Positions 25,951 to 34,369 of a stretch of DNA of 34,369 bases are shown here, one piece after another (positions within the stretch are counted from its first letter, which is position 1; each line of letters starts with the position of its first letter). The stretch lies in contig JANJXG010000116.1 of the NCBI GenBank assembly GCA_024709145.1, forward strand, positions 1 through 34,369, in the 5' to 3' direction. Under the pieces are notes generated by a model, which saw nothing but the letters and a program-made list of their open reading frames with translations, was not told the origin of the DNA and searched no databases. A program made the translations under genes and the position numbers. This stretch comes from Bacteroidales bacterium. Lineage in GTDB: Bacteria > Bacteroidota > Bacteroidia > Bacteroidales > F082.

Positions 25951-25977
25951 AAAAAAAGCCGGCTTTTGGGCCGGCTT
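25951..25977 (-). terminator. Rho-independent terminator after the M16 peptidase gene (minus strand)
   Basis: An 8-bp stem (AAGCCGGC at 25957-25964 with GCCGGCTT at 25970-25977) is followed on the minus strand by a T7 tract, seen as A7 at 25951-25957 on the plus strand. It lies 10 bp after the peptidase stop. Confidence 0.88.
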
Positions 25978-25987
25978 CATGTTTCCA

Positions 25988-28792
25988 TTATTTCTTTTCC
26001 TCCGGGTAGAGTGCCACACGCACATAATGACCGGGGTTTAAGAACCCTTCGGCCGTTTTTTTCAAATCTTCTATCGAAACGGCCTCCACTTGTTTACGGT
26101 AGGTTTCATAATCAACCATTTTGAGTTGATAGTTGAGGGCATTATCGATGTAGTTCAGCCAGAACCGGTTTTGTTTGTCATCAGTTTCCCTTTCTCTGAT
26201 GGTGGTTTCTTTTACTTTGGCCAGGTCTTCGGCAGTAGGGCCTTGAGTCATCAACAGCTTCATCTGATCGAAAACAACCGTGGAGAGTGTGTCAACCAAA
26301 TCGGGATTGGTTCCCCAGCTAACACTTACATTGGCTTTAGGTGAAGGCAGACGGCTGGCACTCATTCTGGCACCTACCCCATAAACTCCGCCAATCTCCT
26401 CGCGCATGTTTTCTCTTAATTTAATGTTGTATGCTTTACTTAATAGGTTATATTTCAATAGGTTATCATCATTGTAGTCGAAATTTTCCTTGAAAACAAT
26501 GGCTACCATACTTTTGTATTCTGTGCCTGCATGCACGCGTGCATCCGTTATTCCATCAGGAAATTGAACTTTCCGGTCGATCCACTGATGTTTTGTGCCT
26601 TGTGGCAGATTTCCTAAGTATTTGGCAATCATATCTTTCATATTGTTCAAATCAACATTGCCTGTAAAAATGAAAGTAAACTGACCTGCACCATCAAAAA
26701 GTCTGTTATACATATCATACATTACGTCTGCCTGAAGACTTGCCATATTACTCTCATTGGGAATGACAACTGAACGTTGGCTACCCGAAGTGATAATTTT
26801 TGTCAGGCTATCAGAAAAAACAGCCTGAGGGTTGGACTTTAGAAATTTGAAACGATTCGAAAGCTGTGATTTAAACGCTTCAAATGCTTCATAATCACGA
26901 CGGGCAGGCTCGAAATGAAGGTAAATAAGCTGCAGCATCGTTTCGAAATCCTTTGGACTTACATTTCCTGAAAGTCCATGCCTGAATTCGTCCATAAAAG
27001 GCTGAACGCTTACATTTTGCCCGGTTAACTTTTTACCCAGATCAATAGCATTGAAATTTCCAAGTCCGCTCAAACTTACTAGTCGGGGGGTATTGTTGGC
27101 TGCAAATACCCATTCGTCTTCGAAAACACTCGTTCCGCCTGGCCCGAAGGCAGTCATCAGGATTTCATCATTTTTAAAATCGGTTGGTTTAACCACAACT
27201 TTAACCCCGTTGGGCAATTCAAAGGAATGGATACCAAGATTGTCATTTGTCTTCAACTCCTTAATGGCGACATTTTTCAAAGGCTTTTTCAGAAGGGGTT
27301 CCTCATTGAATGAATCAACATAGGCTTCAGGTTGTTGTTTTTTGGCTTGACTGATGACTTCGAGAATGACATTCTCCGTAGGAACTTTAACATCTTCCTT
27401 TTCAGGTGCAGTCACAACGATTACCATGTTTTCTTCTGTAATCCATTGACCTGCAAGAGCATTAATTTCAGCAAGACTGATTAAAGGAAGTAATTCCCTG
27501 GTGAGTTCCAGTTCTTTGTCAATACCCGGGATTGGTGACTTACTTAGAAAATGATTGGTATATTCCCGAACAAAACTGGCCGATGGAGTTTTGTCTTTTT
27601 CCTTCTGCCTCTTTTCCAGATTGGCGATGAGTTGTTTCTTTTGCCTTTCAAATTCAGGTTCTGTAAATCCATGCTGCCTGACTCGTTCATTTTCTACAAT
27701 CAGTGTTTCGAGCGCTTTCTCAATTTGATTTTGTTTGACAACTGCATTGGATGCATAGGCATCGGAAGCCCTGCCGATAAAACCTCCATAATAGGTGTAG
27801 GCTGTTACAAACGGAGAGTTGGGTTTTTGATTGATTTCATTTAAACGACTGATAATCATGCTACTGTAGAGTGATTGCATCAATTTAAGTTTGTAATCTC
27901 CCAGATTTTTGACTTCTTTTTTAGGATGTTTATAAAACATCATTACTGAGCTGCTTGTAGCTTCTGGATCGGTGGTAATGGCAATCAGAGGCTCCTTGTT
28001 TCCGGGAATTTCGAAACCGGTTCTTTCTCTCGCCCAGGATGGGTTTTGAATATGAGCAAAATGCTGCTGAATTTTTGATTCTACCAAAGCTGGTTCAAGG
28101 TCGCCGGTAACAATTATGGCCTGAAGATTTGGGCGATACCATTCTTTATAAAATCTCCTCAAGGTTTCGTAGGCAGCTGTGTCAATAACACCAACCTGAC
28201 CGATTGGTAATCTTTCAGCATATTTCGACCCATTAAAAATAACCGGGAAGTATTTTTTTCGCATCCTGTCGTCGGCTCCAAGACCAAGGCGCCATTCTTC
28301 TCGGATTACGCCGCGTTCCTTGTCAATTTCCTCCGATTCCATTGCAACCTGATGAGCCCAATCTTCCATCACCATGAAAGCTGAGTCCACCAGTCCCTTG
28401 CGGTCGGTAGGTAGCTGTAGCATATACACCGTTTCATCGAAACTTGTATATGCATTCAGATCGGCACCAAACCTGACACCTGCTCTTTCAAGAAAATCAA
28501 TCAGTGCACTTTTGCTGAAATTGGCAGTGCCATTGAATGCCATATGTTCCACAAAATGAGCAAGCCCTTGCTGCTCATCATCTTCCAGAATAGAACCTGC
28601 ATTAACAACCAGCCTCATTTCCACCCGCTGAGCAGGCATACTGTTCTTGCGGATGTAATAGGTCATGCCATTTTCAAGCTTGCCAATTTTTACCTGTGAA
28701 TCAACTGGAATGCTCTGACTTAGATCAGTTTGAGCCAGAAGCGAAGCAAAGAGTCCTATGAGAAGACCCGCTGTGAGAAGTAGTTTTTTCAT
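25988..28792 (-). CDS. M16 family zinc metallopeptidase (pitrilysin-like), secreted
   Basis: This 934-residue protein has a signal peptide of about 21 residues (ending SLLAQ). The N-terminal M16 domain carries the inverted zinc motif HFVEH (His79, Glu82, His83) with the third ligand Glu159 exactly 76 residues beyond it in EEIDKERG. A second, inactive M16 half follows in the C-terminal region, giving the clamshell shape of pitrilysin-type peptidases. It probably degrades peptides in the periplasm or at the surface. The ATG at 28792 is chosen because it starts the signal peptide; the frame is open a further 34 codons upstream into the preceding gene. It lies 31 bp after the FkbM gene, probably in one transcript, and ends in a terminator. 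Confidence 0.92.
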   Translation of the reverse strand: MKKLLLTAGLLIGLFASLLAQTDLSQSIPVDSQVKIGKLENGMTYYIRKNSMPAQRVEMRLVVNAGSILEDDEQQGLAHFVEHMAFNGTANFSKSALIDFLERAGVRFGADLNAYTSFDETVYMLQLPTDRKGLVDSAFMVMEDWAHQVAMESEEIDKERGVIREEWRLGLGADDRMRKKYFPVIFNGSKYAERLPIGQVGVIDTAAYETLRRFYKEWYRPNLQAIIVTGDLEPALVESKIQQHFAHIQNPSWARERTGFEIPGNKEPLIAITTDPEATSSSVMMFYKHPKKEVKNLGDYKLKLMQSLYSSMIISRLNEINQKPNSPFVTAYTYYGGFIGRASDAYASNAVVKQNQIEKALETLIVENERVRQHGFTEPEFERQKKQLIANLEKRQKEKDKTPSASFVREYTNHFLSKSPIPGIDKELELTRELLPLISLAEINALAGQWITEENMVIVVTAPEKEDVKVPTENVILEVISQAKKQQPEAYVDSFNEEPLLKKPLKNVAIKELKTNDNLGIHSFELPNGVKVVVKPTDFKNDEILMTAFGPGGTSVFEDEWVFAANNTPRLVSLSGLGNFNAIDLGKKLTGQNVSVQPFMDEFRHGLSGNVSPKDFETMLQLIYLHFEPARRDYEAFEAFKSQLSNRFKFLKSNPQAVFSDSLTKIITSGSQRSVVIPNESNMASLQADVMYDMYNRLFDGAGQFTFIFTGNVDLNNMKDMIAKYLGNLPQGTKHQWIDRKVQFPDGITDARVHAGTEYKSMVAIVFKENFDYNDDNLLKYNLLSKAYNIKLRENMREEIGGVYGVGARMSASRLPSPKANVSVSWGTNPDLVDTLSTVVFDQMKLLMTQGPTAEDLAKVKETTIRERETDDKQNRFWLNYIDNALNYQLKMVDYETYRKQVEAVSIEDLKKTAEGFLNPGHYVRVALYPEEKK

Positions 28793-28823
28793 AAATGTTG
28801 CGTTAAGAAAATCAATATGAAAT

Positions 28824-29726
28824 TTAACTGACGATAAATTCCTCGATGAGGTGGACTTTTTCAGGGTGGACAAAAAAACAATTTCTAACTCCATTATCCT
28901 CTTTCCTGATCAGGGTTTGCGTTTGTTTTAATCCGTTTTCAACATGGTTGAAAAAAAGGTAATTATATTTCTTCATCACTTGTTCAAGTTCTGACTCGAT
29001 AGTTTGGAACAGTGTTTCACAAATGATAACAGGTTTGGCTTTACTCAAAACCTTTTCTGCATGTTGAAGGATAATATGCTCGGTGCCTTCGGTGTCCATT
29101 TTGATCAGATCAGGCAATTCGGTATGTTGGGCAGTATAGTTGTCGAGGGTTGTGGAATTAACTTGAACCTTCACAAAATTTTTACCTTCAGTTTTACTAC
29201 CTGCATTGCTCTCGCCTGCGAGGTTGTGCTCAAGGAAGGTATATTTTTTATTTTTTATCTCAAAAAATGTCAGTTCTCCTTCCCGATCGGAGAGTGCAGT
29301 GGGTTCGATACGAATCTGACTGAAATGGTTGACGTCGGCATTCTTACGAAAATAGAAAAGCGGACCTGAGGCGGGTTCAAATCCTACGATCTTCATGGAG
29401 GGATTTTCAGATGCTGCCAACAGTGAGTAATAACCTATGTTGGCTCCAATGTCGTAAAAACAGTTTATTTTTTTGATAAGCTCGACAAAGATGGATGTAT
29501 ATTCAAATTGCATGGCACCTCCCTCCCAATAAAGAAGGTGAGTGAGATAGTTGGTTTGGTTTGTGTACAATACAACAGGCCGCTTCATACTGTCACGAAT
29601 AGTAATTTTACCTGAAGGAGGAAGCTTTACAACACATGGAAATATTTCTGCAGCAACCTTATTGGCCGAACGCAAGGCAAAATTGACGGCAGGTTGGTAA
29701 ATTACTTTGTAAAATAACTGTTTCAT
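28824..29726 (-). CDS. FkbM family SAM-dependent methyltransferase
   Basis: This 300-residue protein has the SAM-binding motif YDIGANIGYYSLLAA (residues about 91-105). It also has the FkbM signature LIKMDTEGTEHIIL, where the conserved Asp/Glu pair sits, and FEPASGPLFYFRKN. FkbM proteins methylate hydroxyl groups on sugars or other small molecules, and in bacteria often act on surface polysaccharides. The acceptor is unknown. The first 60 residues (FALRSANKVAAEIFP) are outside the core domain. The ATG at 29726 fits the frame. Confidence 0.9.
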   Translation of the reverse strand: MKQLFYKVIYQPAVNFALRSANKVAAEIFPCVVKLPPSGKITIRDSMKRPVVLYTNQTNYLTHLLYWEGGAMQFEYTSIFVELIKKINCFYDIGANIGYYSLLAASENPSMKIVGFEPASGPLFYFRKNADVNHFSQIRIEPTALSDREGELTFFEIKNKKYTFLEHNLAGESNAGSKTEGKNFVKVQVNSTTLDNYTAQHTELPDLIKMDTEGTEHIILQHAEKVLSKAKPVIICETLFQTIESELEQVMKKYNYLFFNHVENGLKQTQTLIRKEDNGVRNCFFVHPEKVHLIEEFIVS

Positions 29727-29881
29727 AATGATTTAGCATTGTGAACCTTGAGAAGAGCAGGGTCGTTAAAAGGCCCTTAACAAGCATGCGAAGGTAGTGA
29801 AAATCATCTTGACCTTTTGTACCTGAATAAAAAAGCTATTTCCGGAAATTTTAACTACCAGAACAAACCAAATCGAAACCC

Positions 29882-29889
29882 TATATTTG
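29882..29889 (+). promoter_or_regulatory. -7 promoter box for the GH92 gene
   Basis: TATATTTG is a perfect TAnnTTTG match, 21 nt before the ATG at 29911. An in-frame TTG at 29887 lies inside this box, which rules it out as the start. Confidence 0.5.
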
Positions 29890-29910
29890 TTAGCCCAAAT
29901 AAGTTCTTAT

Positions 29911-32250
29911 ATGCTTAGATTTTTCCTTTCTTTTACATTGGTTCTGACGTTTTTAATGAGCAGTGTATCTCAAAACTTAACATTATCTGTAAACGATGGC
30001 GGTTTTTTAAACAATGATGAATCCCTTCCTGATGTAGCTGCGTATGTAAATCCAATGATCGGCACAAAAAAAATGGGACATACGTTTCCGGGGGCCGTGG
30101 TTCCTTTTGGGATGGTTCAGCTGAGCCCTGAAACAAACAAGGTTCAGATGTACCATGAGGATGGTAGCTATAATCCCGAGGTATATCGTTACTGCAGTGG
30201 ATATCAGTATGATGATACACTTATTTATGGTTTCGCCCATACGCATTTTAGTGGAACCGGACATGCTGACCTGGGCGATCTGCTTCTGATGCCGGTGACT
30301 GGAAGTTTGAGCAACAGTCGTTTTGGCGACCTTCGCTCCGAAAAAGGTTTCTCTGCTCATTTCAGGCACGAGAATGAATTGGCTGTACCTGGCTTCTATC
30401 AGGTTTTTCTTCATGACATGAAAGTTAGTGCAGCTTTGACAACCACCGAAAGAGTAGGTTTTCACCGTTACCGCTTTCCTGAACAAGACAGTGCTCACCT
30501 TGTACTCGATTTAATGTCCAACATCTACGGCTACGAAGGGAAAAATGTTTGGACTTTTCTTCGGGTCGAAAATGACTCAACTATAACAGGCTACAAGCAA
30601 ACCACCGGTTGGGCAAGAACGCGAACTGTTTATTTTGCCATCCGGTTTTCACGAAAATTAAAGGCCTGGGGACGTCATCGTGCTGACACACTTCCCTATA
30701 AAGGTTTTTACCGCAAATTTGATGAAGAGCGGAATTTCCCGGAAATGGCAGGTAAGGAAATCAGGGCTTTCTTCAGTTTCATGCCTTCAACTGAAGAGTT
30801 GAATGTCAAGGTAGCACTCTCAGCTGTCAGCACCGAAGGGGCTTTGCTGAATATGGAGACGGAAGTTCCGCATTGGGATTTTGAGCTGGTCAAACAGCAG
30901 GCCCGCGCAAAATGGAATGCTGAGTTGAATAAAATTCATGTAAAAATGATGGATGAAGACGACTTGGTCACCTTTTACACAGCACTGTATCACAGTTTTA
31001 TCAGCCCGATTGTTTTCGAAGATGCTGACGGATCCTACCGTGGATTGGATCAAAATATTCATCAATCGGATGGTTTCACCAATTACTCAGTTTTCTCATT
31101 GTGGGATACTTACAGAGCACTTCACCCGCTTTTTAACCTGGTTCAGGCTGGGCGAAACAATGATATGATTCATTCCATGCTGGCACACTACGACCAAAGT
31201 GTTCATAAGATGCTACCGATCTGGAGTCACTATGCAAACGAGAATTGGTGTATGATTGGCTACCACGCCGTTTCGGTGTTGGCAGATGCCGTTGTTAAAA
31301 ACACCACTGATGCTGCACTGTCAAGGATAGTGGAAGCCTGCGTTAATACTTCCAACGTGGATTATTTTGATGGTATTGGCGCTTACCGTCAGTTTGGTTA
31401 TGTGCCTGAGGATAAAAGTGCCAATTCAGTGAGCAAAACCCTCGAATATGCATACAACGACTGGTGCATCTCACAATTAACCAACCGATTGGGTAGTGAC
31501 TCGTTAAGTCGTTTTTATACCCAATTTTCTGAAGCTTTTCATCAGGTTTATGATCCGGCGATAGGTTATATGCGACCCAGGATGTCGGATGGTAGTTGGC
31601 GTCCCGATTTCGATCCTTATGATACACATGGGCAGGGTTTTATTGAGGGAAGTGCTTTAAATTACGGGCTTTATGTTCCGCATCAGGCTGCAGTGATGGT
31701 GGACATGATGGGTGGGAAACAGAAGTTTTCAAGGCATTTGGATATGATTTTTAGTGCACCGATCGAAGAAAAGTATATTGCTAAAAATGAAGATATTACA
31801 AGGGATGGAATCATCGGTAATTATGTTCATGGAAACGAACCGGGCCACCATATTGCATACCTGTATCATTATGCCGGGCACTCTTTCAAAACACAGGAGC
31901 GTGTAAGAATGATCATGGAAAGTATGTATGATAATGAGGAAGACGGTTTGTGTGGAAACGATGATGCCGGGCAGATGAGTGCCTGGTATGTTTTCAATGC
32001 CCTGGGTTTTTACCCGTTTTTGCCAGGTTCAGATTTATATGAAATTGGAAGCCCTTTGGTTAAAGAGGCACGCATTCATCTGTCAAACAATAACTTTCTC
32101 AATGTCAAAGTGATGAATCAATCATCAGAAAATGTTTACATTGAAAAAGTTCTGCTCAACGGGAATGAAATCAAAGGTCATCAACTCCGGCACGACGATC
32201 TTGTAAAAGGAGGGGAGCTTCAGTTCTTCATGAGAAGCAAACATTTGTAA
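29911..32250 (+). CDS. GH92 family alpha-mannosidase, secreted
   Basis: This 779-residue protein has a 21-residue signal peptide (ending SSVSQ) and the full GH92 motif series. From the N-terminus these are VNPMIGTKKMGHTFPGAVVP, then GFAHTHFSGTGHADLGDL, SLWDTYRALHPL, QGFIEGSALNYGLYVPHQ, GNEPGHHIAYLYHYAG, and GNDDAGQMSAWYVFNALGFY near the C-terminus. GH92 enzymes are calcium-dependent exo-alpha-mannosidases, mostly alpha-1,2, that trim N-glycan or yeast mannan. Length is typical. There is no lipobox and no T9SS C-terminal domain, so it is probably periplasmic. It stands alone, with no SusC/SusD pair nearby, so it is not visibly part of a polysaccharide utilisation locus. The linkage specificity cannot be told. 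Confidence 0.93.
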   Translation: MLRFFLSFTLVLTFLMSSVSQNLTLSVNDGGFLNNDESLPDVAAYVNPMIGTKKMGHTFPGAVVPFGMVQLSPETNKVQMYHEDGSYNPEVYRYCSGYQYDDTLIYGFAHTHFSGTGHADLGDLLLMPVTGSLSNSRFGDLRSEKGFSAHFRHENELAVPGFYQVFLHDMKVSAALTTTERVGFHRYRFPEQDSAHLVLDLMSNIYGYEGKNVWTFLRVENDSTITGYKQTTGWARTRTVYFAIRFSRKLKAWGRHRADTLPYKGFYRKFDEERNFPEMAGKEIRAFFSFMPSTEELNVKVALSAVSTEGALLNMETEVPHWDFELVKQQARAKWNAELNKIHVKMMDEDDLVTFYTALYHSFISPIVFEDADGSYRGLDQNIHQSDGFTNYSVFSLWDTYRALHPLFNLVQAGRNNDMIHSMLAHYDQSVHKMLPIWSHYANENWCMIGYHAVSVLADAVVKNTTDAALSRIVEACVNTSNVDYFDGIGAYRQFGYVPEDKSANSVSKTLEYAYNDWCISQLTNRLGSDSLSRFYTQFSEAFHQVYDPAIGYMRPRMSDGSWRPDFDPYDTHGQGFIEGSALNYGLYVPHQAAVMVDMMGGKQKFSRHLDMIFSAPIEEKYIAKNEDITRDGIIGNYVHGNEPGHHIAYLYHYAGHSFKTQERVRMIMESMYDNEEDGLCGNDDAGQMSAWYVFNALGFYPFLPGSDLYEIGSPLVKEARIHLSNNNFLNVKVMNQSSENVYIEKVLLNGNEIKGHQLRHDDLVKGGELQFFMRSKHL

Positions 32251-32286
32251 ACTTCAAAGCTTTGACACAAATCAAATCATTGGATT

Positions 32287-33912
32287 TTACGATTGAGAGT
32301 TCAGTAAACCGAATTTTTGAAGACTTCTTAACAACTCATTTTTACCTGTGGGCTTGGCTAGAAAGGCAGAAAATCCCTCCTGATTGGTTCGAATGTACTC
32401 ATTGTCCATCGTGTAGGCAGTTACCGCGATGATGGGAACATCAGGATTGAACTGCCTGATGAGTTTGGTAGCAGTTTGACCATCCATTACCGGCATTTTT
32501 AAATCCATCAGAATTACGTCGATTTCTGGATTTGCTTTTGCTAATTCGACGGCTTCCTGCCCGTTTTCAGCCATCAGGAGCTGGGCATTGTGTTGTTTCA
32601 GTACCAATTCAAAGAAGATCCTGTTGCTGTCGTCATCCTCAGCGATTAAAACCAACGGGTTATCATTCGGTTTTCTATGACCATTTTTAGGATGCTCAAT
32701 TAGCGGCTGATCAGCATTGACGGGCAGGTTTAGGATAATTGTTGTGCCTTTATTTTTTTCACTTTCCAAACGGATATTACCACCCATTAGTTTTAAAAAC
32801 CCATGGCTGATTGATAAGCCTAGTCCGCTACCCTCATGACCTCTTGTGGTAGAAGAGTCCTCCTGCATAAACATTTCGAAAACTCTTTCGTGGGCTTCTG
32901 ATGAAATTCCTATACCTGAATCAATAATAAAAAACTCGATGAAATCTCCTTTTGGTTCAAAGCCAAAACTGATTTGGCCCTGCTTCGTAAACTTTACAGC
33001 ATTATCAAGCAGATGAGTGAAAATTTTCGTGAATAGTTCCTGATCATTGTTGATCGCTAAGCTTTCAATTTGATCAGGAGTACGAAGTACGAGTTCCAGA
33101 CCCTTTTCCTGACATTTTGGTTGGAATTTATAATGCAGATTTTCAAGTACTAAATAGGCATCAAACGGCTTTTTATTGATTTGTATTAAGTTTGAAACAA
33201 TGAGCGAAATATCCATGTAATCAGTAACGGTGTTCATCAATCTTTCGCTTGATGCTTTGAGCATGTCAATGAATTCCTGTCTTTCTTCAACTGAATAATC
33301 GGGATCAGCGAGCAAACCTCCAAAACCCAAAATGCCGTTGAGCGGAGTCCTGATTTCGTGAGAGATATTTTGAATGAAGGAGGTTTTTAACTTATCGAGC
33401 GACATGGCTTTGTCTCTGGCGAGGATAAGCTCCTGATTGGTAAGCTCGAGTTCATTGGTTCGTTCTTTCACCTTTCCTTCAAGAATTTGGTTCTGATTTA
33501 ACAGTTGTTTTTGCAACATATTTGTGTACAAAAGATTGTGAATTCTGAGACCAACTTCGGTTAAATCAAATGGTTTTGTCAAAAAATCGCTGGCGCCGCC
33601 TGAAAGTGCTTTTTGTTTGGCGTCGGCGGTGGCATCGGCTGTTAAAACCAAAATAGGAAGAAAAGTACCTTCCGGAATCAGAGGTTTCAACTGTTCCATG
33701 ACCTCAAAACCAGTTAGATAAGGCATCATCAGATCGAGAAGAATCAGGTCAGGCTCAAAAGTGGCGAAAAGTTGAAGTACATCCCGTGGATCGAGGGTCG
33801 AAGCTACATTTTCATAACCTTGCATTTCCAGGAACCCTTCCAGGATTGCTATGTTTGCCGGCTGATCATCTACAATTAGAATATTTGCTTTTTTAATATT
33901 TGAATCAATCAT
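32287..33912 (-). CDS. REC-HisKA-HATPase-REC hybrid sensor kinase
   Basis: This 541-residue cytoplasmic protein has four modules. Receiver domain 1 (residues 10-120) has acceptor Asp60 in ILLDLMMPY and Lys113. A coiled coil (about 130-175) leads to HisKA with NISHEIRTPLNG (His185). An HATPase_c domain follows with N-box HLLDNAVKF (Asn304), DSGIGIS and GSGLGLSIS. Receiver domain 2 (about 420-540) has Asp470 in LMDLKMPVMDG and Lys520. There is no sensor domain or membrane segment, so it responds to upstream phosphorelay partners. The first receiver may take phosphate from another kinase. It follows the receiver-containing gene by only 9 bp, which suggests co-expression in one relay. Confidence 0.9.
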   Translation of the reverse strand: MIDSNIKKANILIVDDQPANIAILEGFLEMQGYENVASTLDPRDVLQLFATFEPDLILLDLMMPYLTGFEVMEQLKPLIPEGTFLPILVLTADATADAKQKALSGGASDFLTKPFDLTEVGLRIHNLLYTNMLQKQLLNQNQILEGKVKERTNELELTNQELILARDKAMSLDKLKTSFIQNISHEIRTPLNGILGFGGLLADPDYSVEERQEFIDMLKASSERLMNTVTDYMDISLIVSNLIQINKKPFDAYLVLENLHYKFQPKCQEKGLELVLRTPDQIESLAINNDQELFTKIFTHLLDNAVKFTKQGQISFGFEPKGDFIEFFIIDSGIGISSEAHERVFEMFMQEDSSTTRGHEGSGLGLSISHGFLKLMGGNIRLESEKNKGTTIILNLPVNADQPLIEHPKNGHRKPNDNPLVLIAEDDDSNRIFFELVLKQHNAQLLMAENGQEAVELAKANPEIDVILMDLKMPVMDGQTATKLIRQFNPDVPIIAVTAYTMDNEYIRTNQEGFSAFLAKPTGKNELLRSLQKFGLLNSQS

Positions 33913-33921
33913 GGGATATCG

Positions 33922-34369
33922 CTATTTAAGGTACTGATTAATGGTTTTCAAAAATTGTTGTACTTCGATAGGTTTAGTCAGGTAATTTTTTGCACCTGAT
34001 TTAAATAGCCGAAGGAGCTGATGAGGCATTGCATCAGCGCTGATAATAATAACTGGAATATGTTTTGTACGGCTGTCGGCCTGTAGGATTTGAAGTACTT
34101 CACTTCCATGTATGTCGGGAAGGTTGAGGTCGAGCAAAATCAGATTTGGATTTGTTTCCAGAACTTTTGTCAGTGCATTGTTTCCATAAATCTCAAACAA
34201 CAAACGTAAATTGGGTTGATAATCATTCAGAATTTGCTGAATCAACTCAATATTCGAAATGTTATCTTCAATGTAGAGGATCGTCCCGGTCATATGTGAA
34301 ACATCTCCTTGCTGGATTTCAACGGAGTAATTACTCATTGCCTTCTCGACCGGATGAGAAGCTTCCGGC
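33922..34369 (-). CDS. Response regulator receiver domain, probably the C-terminal end of a hybrid histidine kinase (partial)
   Basis: The visible coding part is a single receiver domain. It has ILYIEDNISNIEL, acceptor Asp70 in LILLDLNLPDIHG, IIISADA and Lys122 in YLTKPIEV (numbered from the ATG at 34338). The frame stays open upstream to the window edge, reading PEASHPVEKA before that Met. This kind of linker plus the GTILYIEDN start is typical of receiver domains at the C-terminus of hybrid histidine kinases. So I annotate it as a partial gene running off the right edge. If the ATG at 34338 is genuine, it is a stand-alone 138-residue response regulator. It is 9 bp upstream of the REC-HK-REC gene. 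Confidence 0.65.
   Translation of the reverse strand, partial: PEASHPVEKAMSNYSVEIQQGDVSHMTGTILYIEDNISNIELIQQILNDYQPNLRLLFEIYGNNALTKVLETNPNLILLDLNLPDIHGSEVLQILQADSRTKHIPVIIISADAMPHQLLRLFKSGAKNYLTKPIEVQQFLKTINQYLK

Noticed and set aside
1-34369. CRISPR arrays, transposases, phage genes, tRNA or rRNA genes
   Set aside because: No regularly spaced repeats, no transposase, integrase or phage proteins among the open frames, and no recognisable tRNA or rRNA sequence were seen. A tRNA search tool was not run.

Overview
The window reads as chromosomal DNA of a member of the Bacteroidota, probably Bacteroidales or a related order. The evidence is a set of type IX secretion system (T9SS) genes found essentially only in that phylum, a T9SS C-terminal sorting domain on the first protein, TAnnTTTG-type -7 promoter boxes at several gene starts, few Shine-Dalgarno sequences, and a moderately AT-rich composition. 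I see no rRNA, tRNA, CRISPR array, insertion sequence or phage gene.

Layout. 1-1344 is the C-terminal part of a secreted T9SS cargo protein with dockerin-like and cohesin-like modules, ending in a strong terminator. 1559-3448 holds an MDR alcohol dehydrogenase broken by one extra A in an A8 run, and a two-domain PhnB/VOC protein. 3577-7418 holds a TamL/BamA-type outer-membrane assembly lipoprotein overlapping a RecD-like helicase. On the minus strand, 16055 back to 7473 is a T9SS operon: a full-length PorU-type C25 sortase, a second shorter PorU paralogue 10 bp downstream, then porV and a terminator. Diverging from it are porP/sprF and gldJ (16436-18948, terminator), followed by murF and anmK (19068-21454). 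Then come exbB, exbD and a TonB-like gene (21496-23437), folC, a CoA-binding protein, and on the minus strand a phospholipid acyltransferase, an M16 peptidase and an FkbM methyltransferase. A GH92 alpha-mannosidase (29911-32250) faces two minus-strand two-component genes; the last runs off the right edge and is probably the tail of a hybrid histidine kinase.

How the genes fit together. PorP and GldJ are T9SS machinery. PorV shuttles cargo at the outer membrane, and PorU removes the cargo C-terminal domain and attaches the protein to the surface. The protein at the left edge is the type of cargo this system exports. MurF, AnmK, TamL, ExbB/ExbD/TonB and the acyltransferase all serve the cell envelope, so the region is largely an envelope-biogenesis neighbourhood.

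Most notable observations: (1) two adjacent PorU-type sortases, both with an intact His/Cys pair but differing by an N-terminal domain of about 112 residues; (2) an imperfect inverted repeat of about 100 nt in the 380-bp divergent region between the sortase operon and porP; (3) a single-base homopolymer frameshift in the dehydrogenase; (4) a -7 box only 4 nt before the murF start codon, suggesting a leaderless or nearly leaderless transcript. Calls rest on motif recognition by eye; no database search was run.
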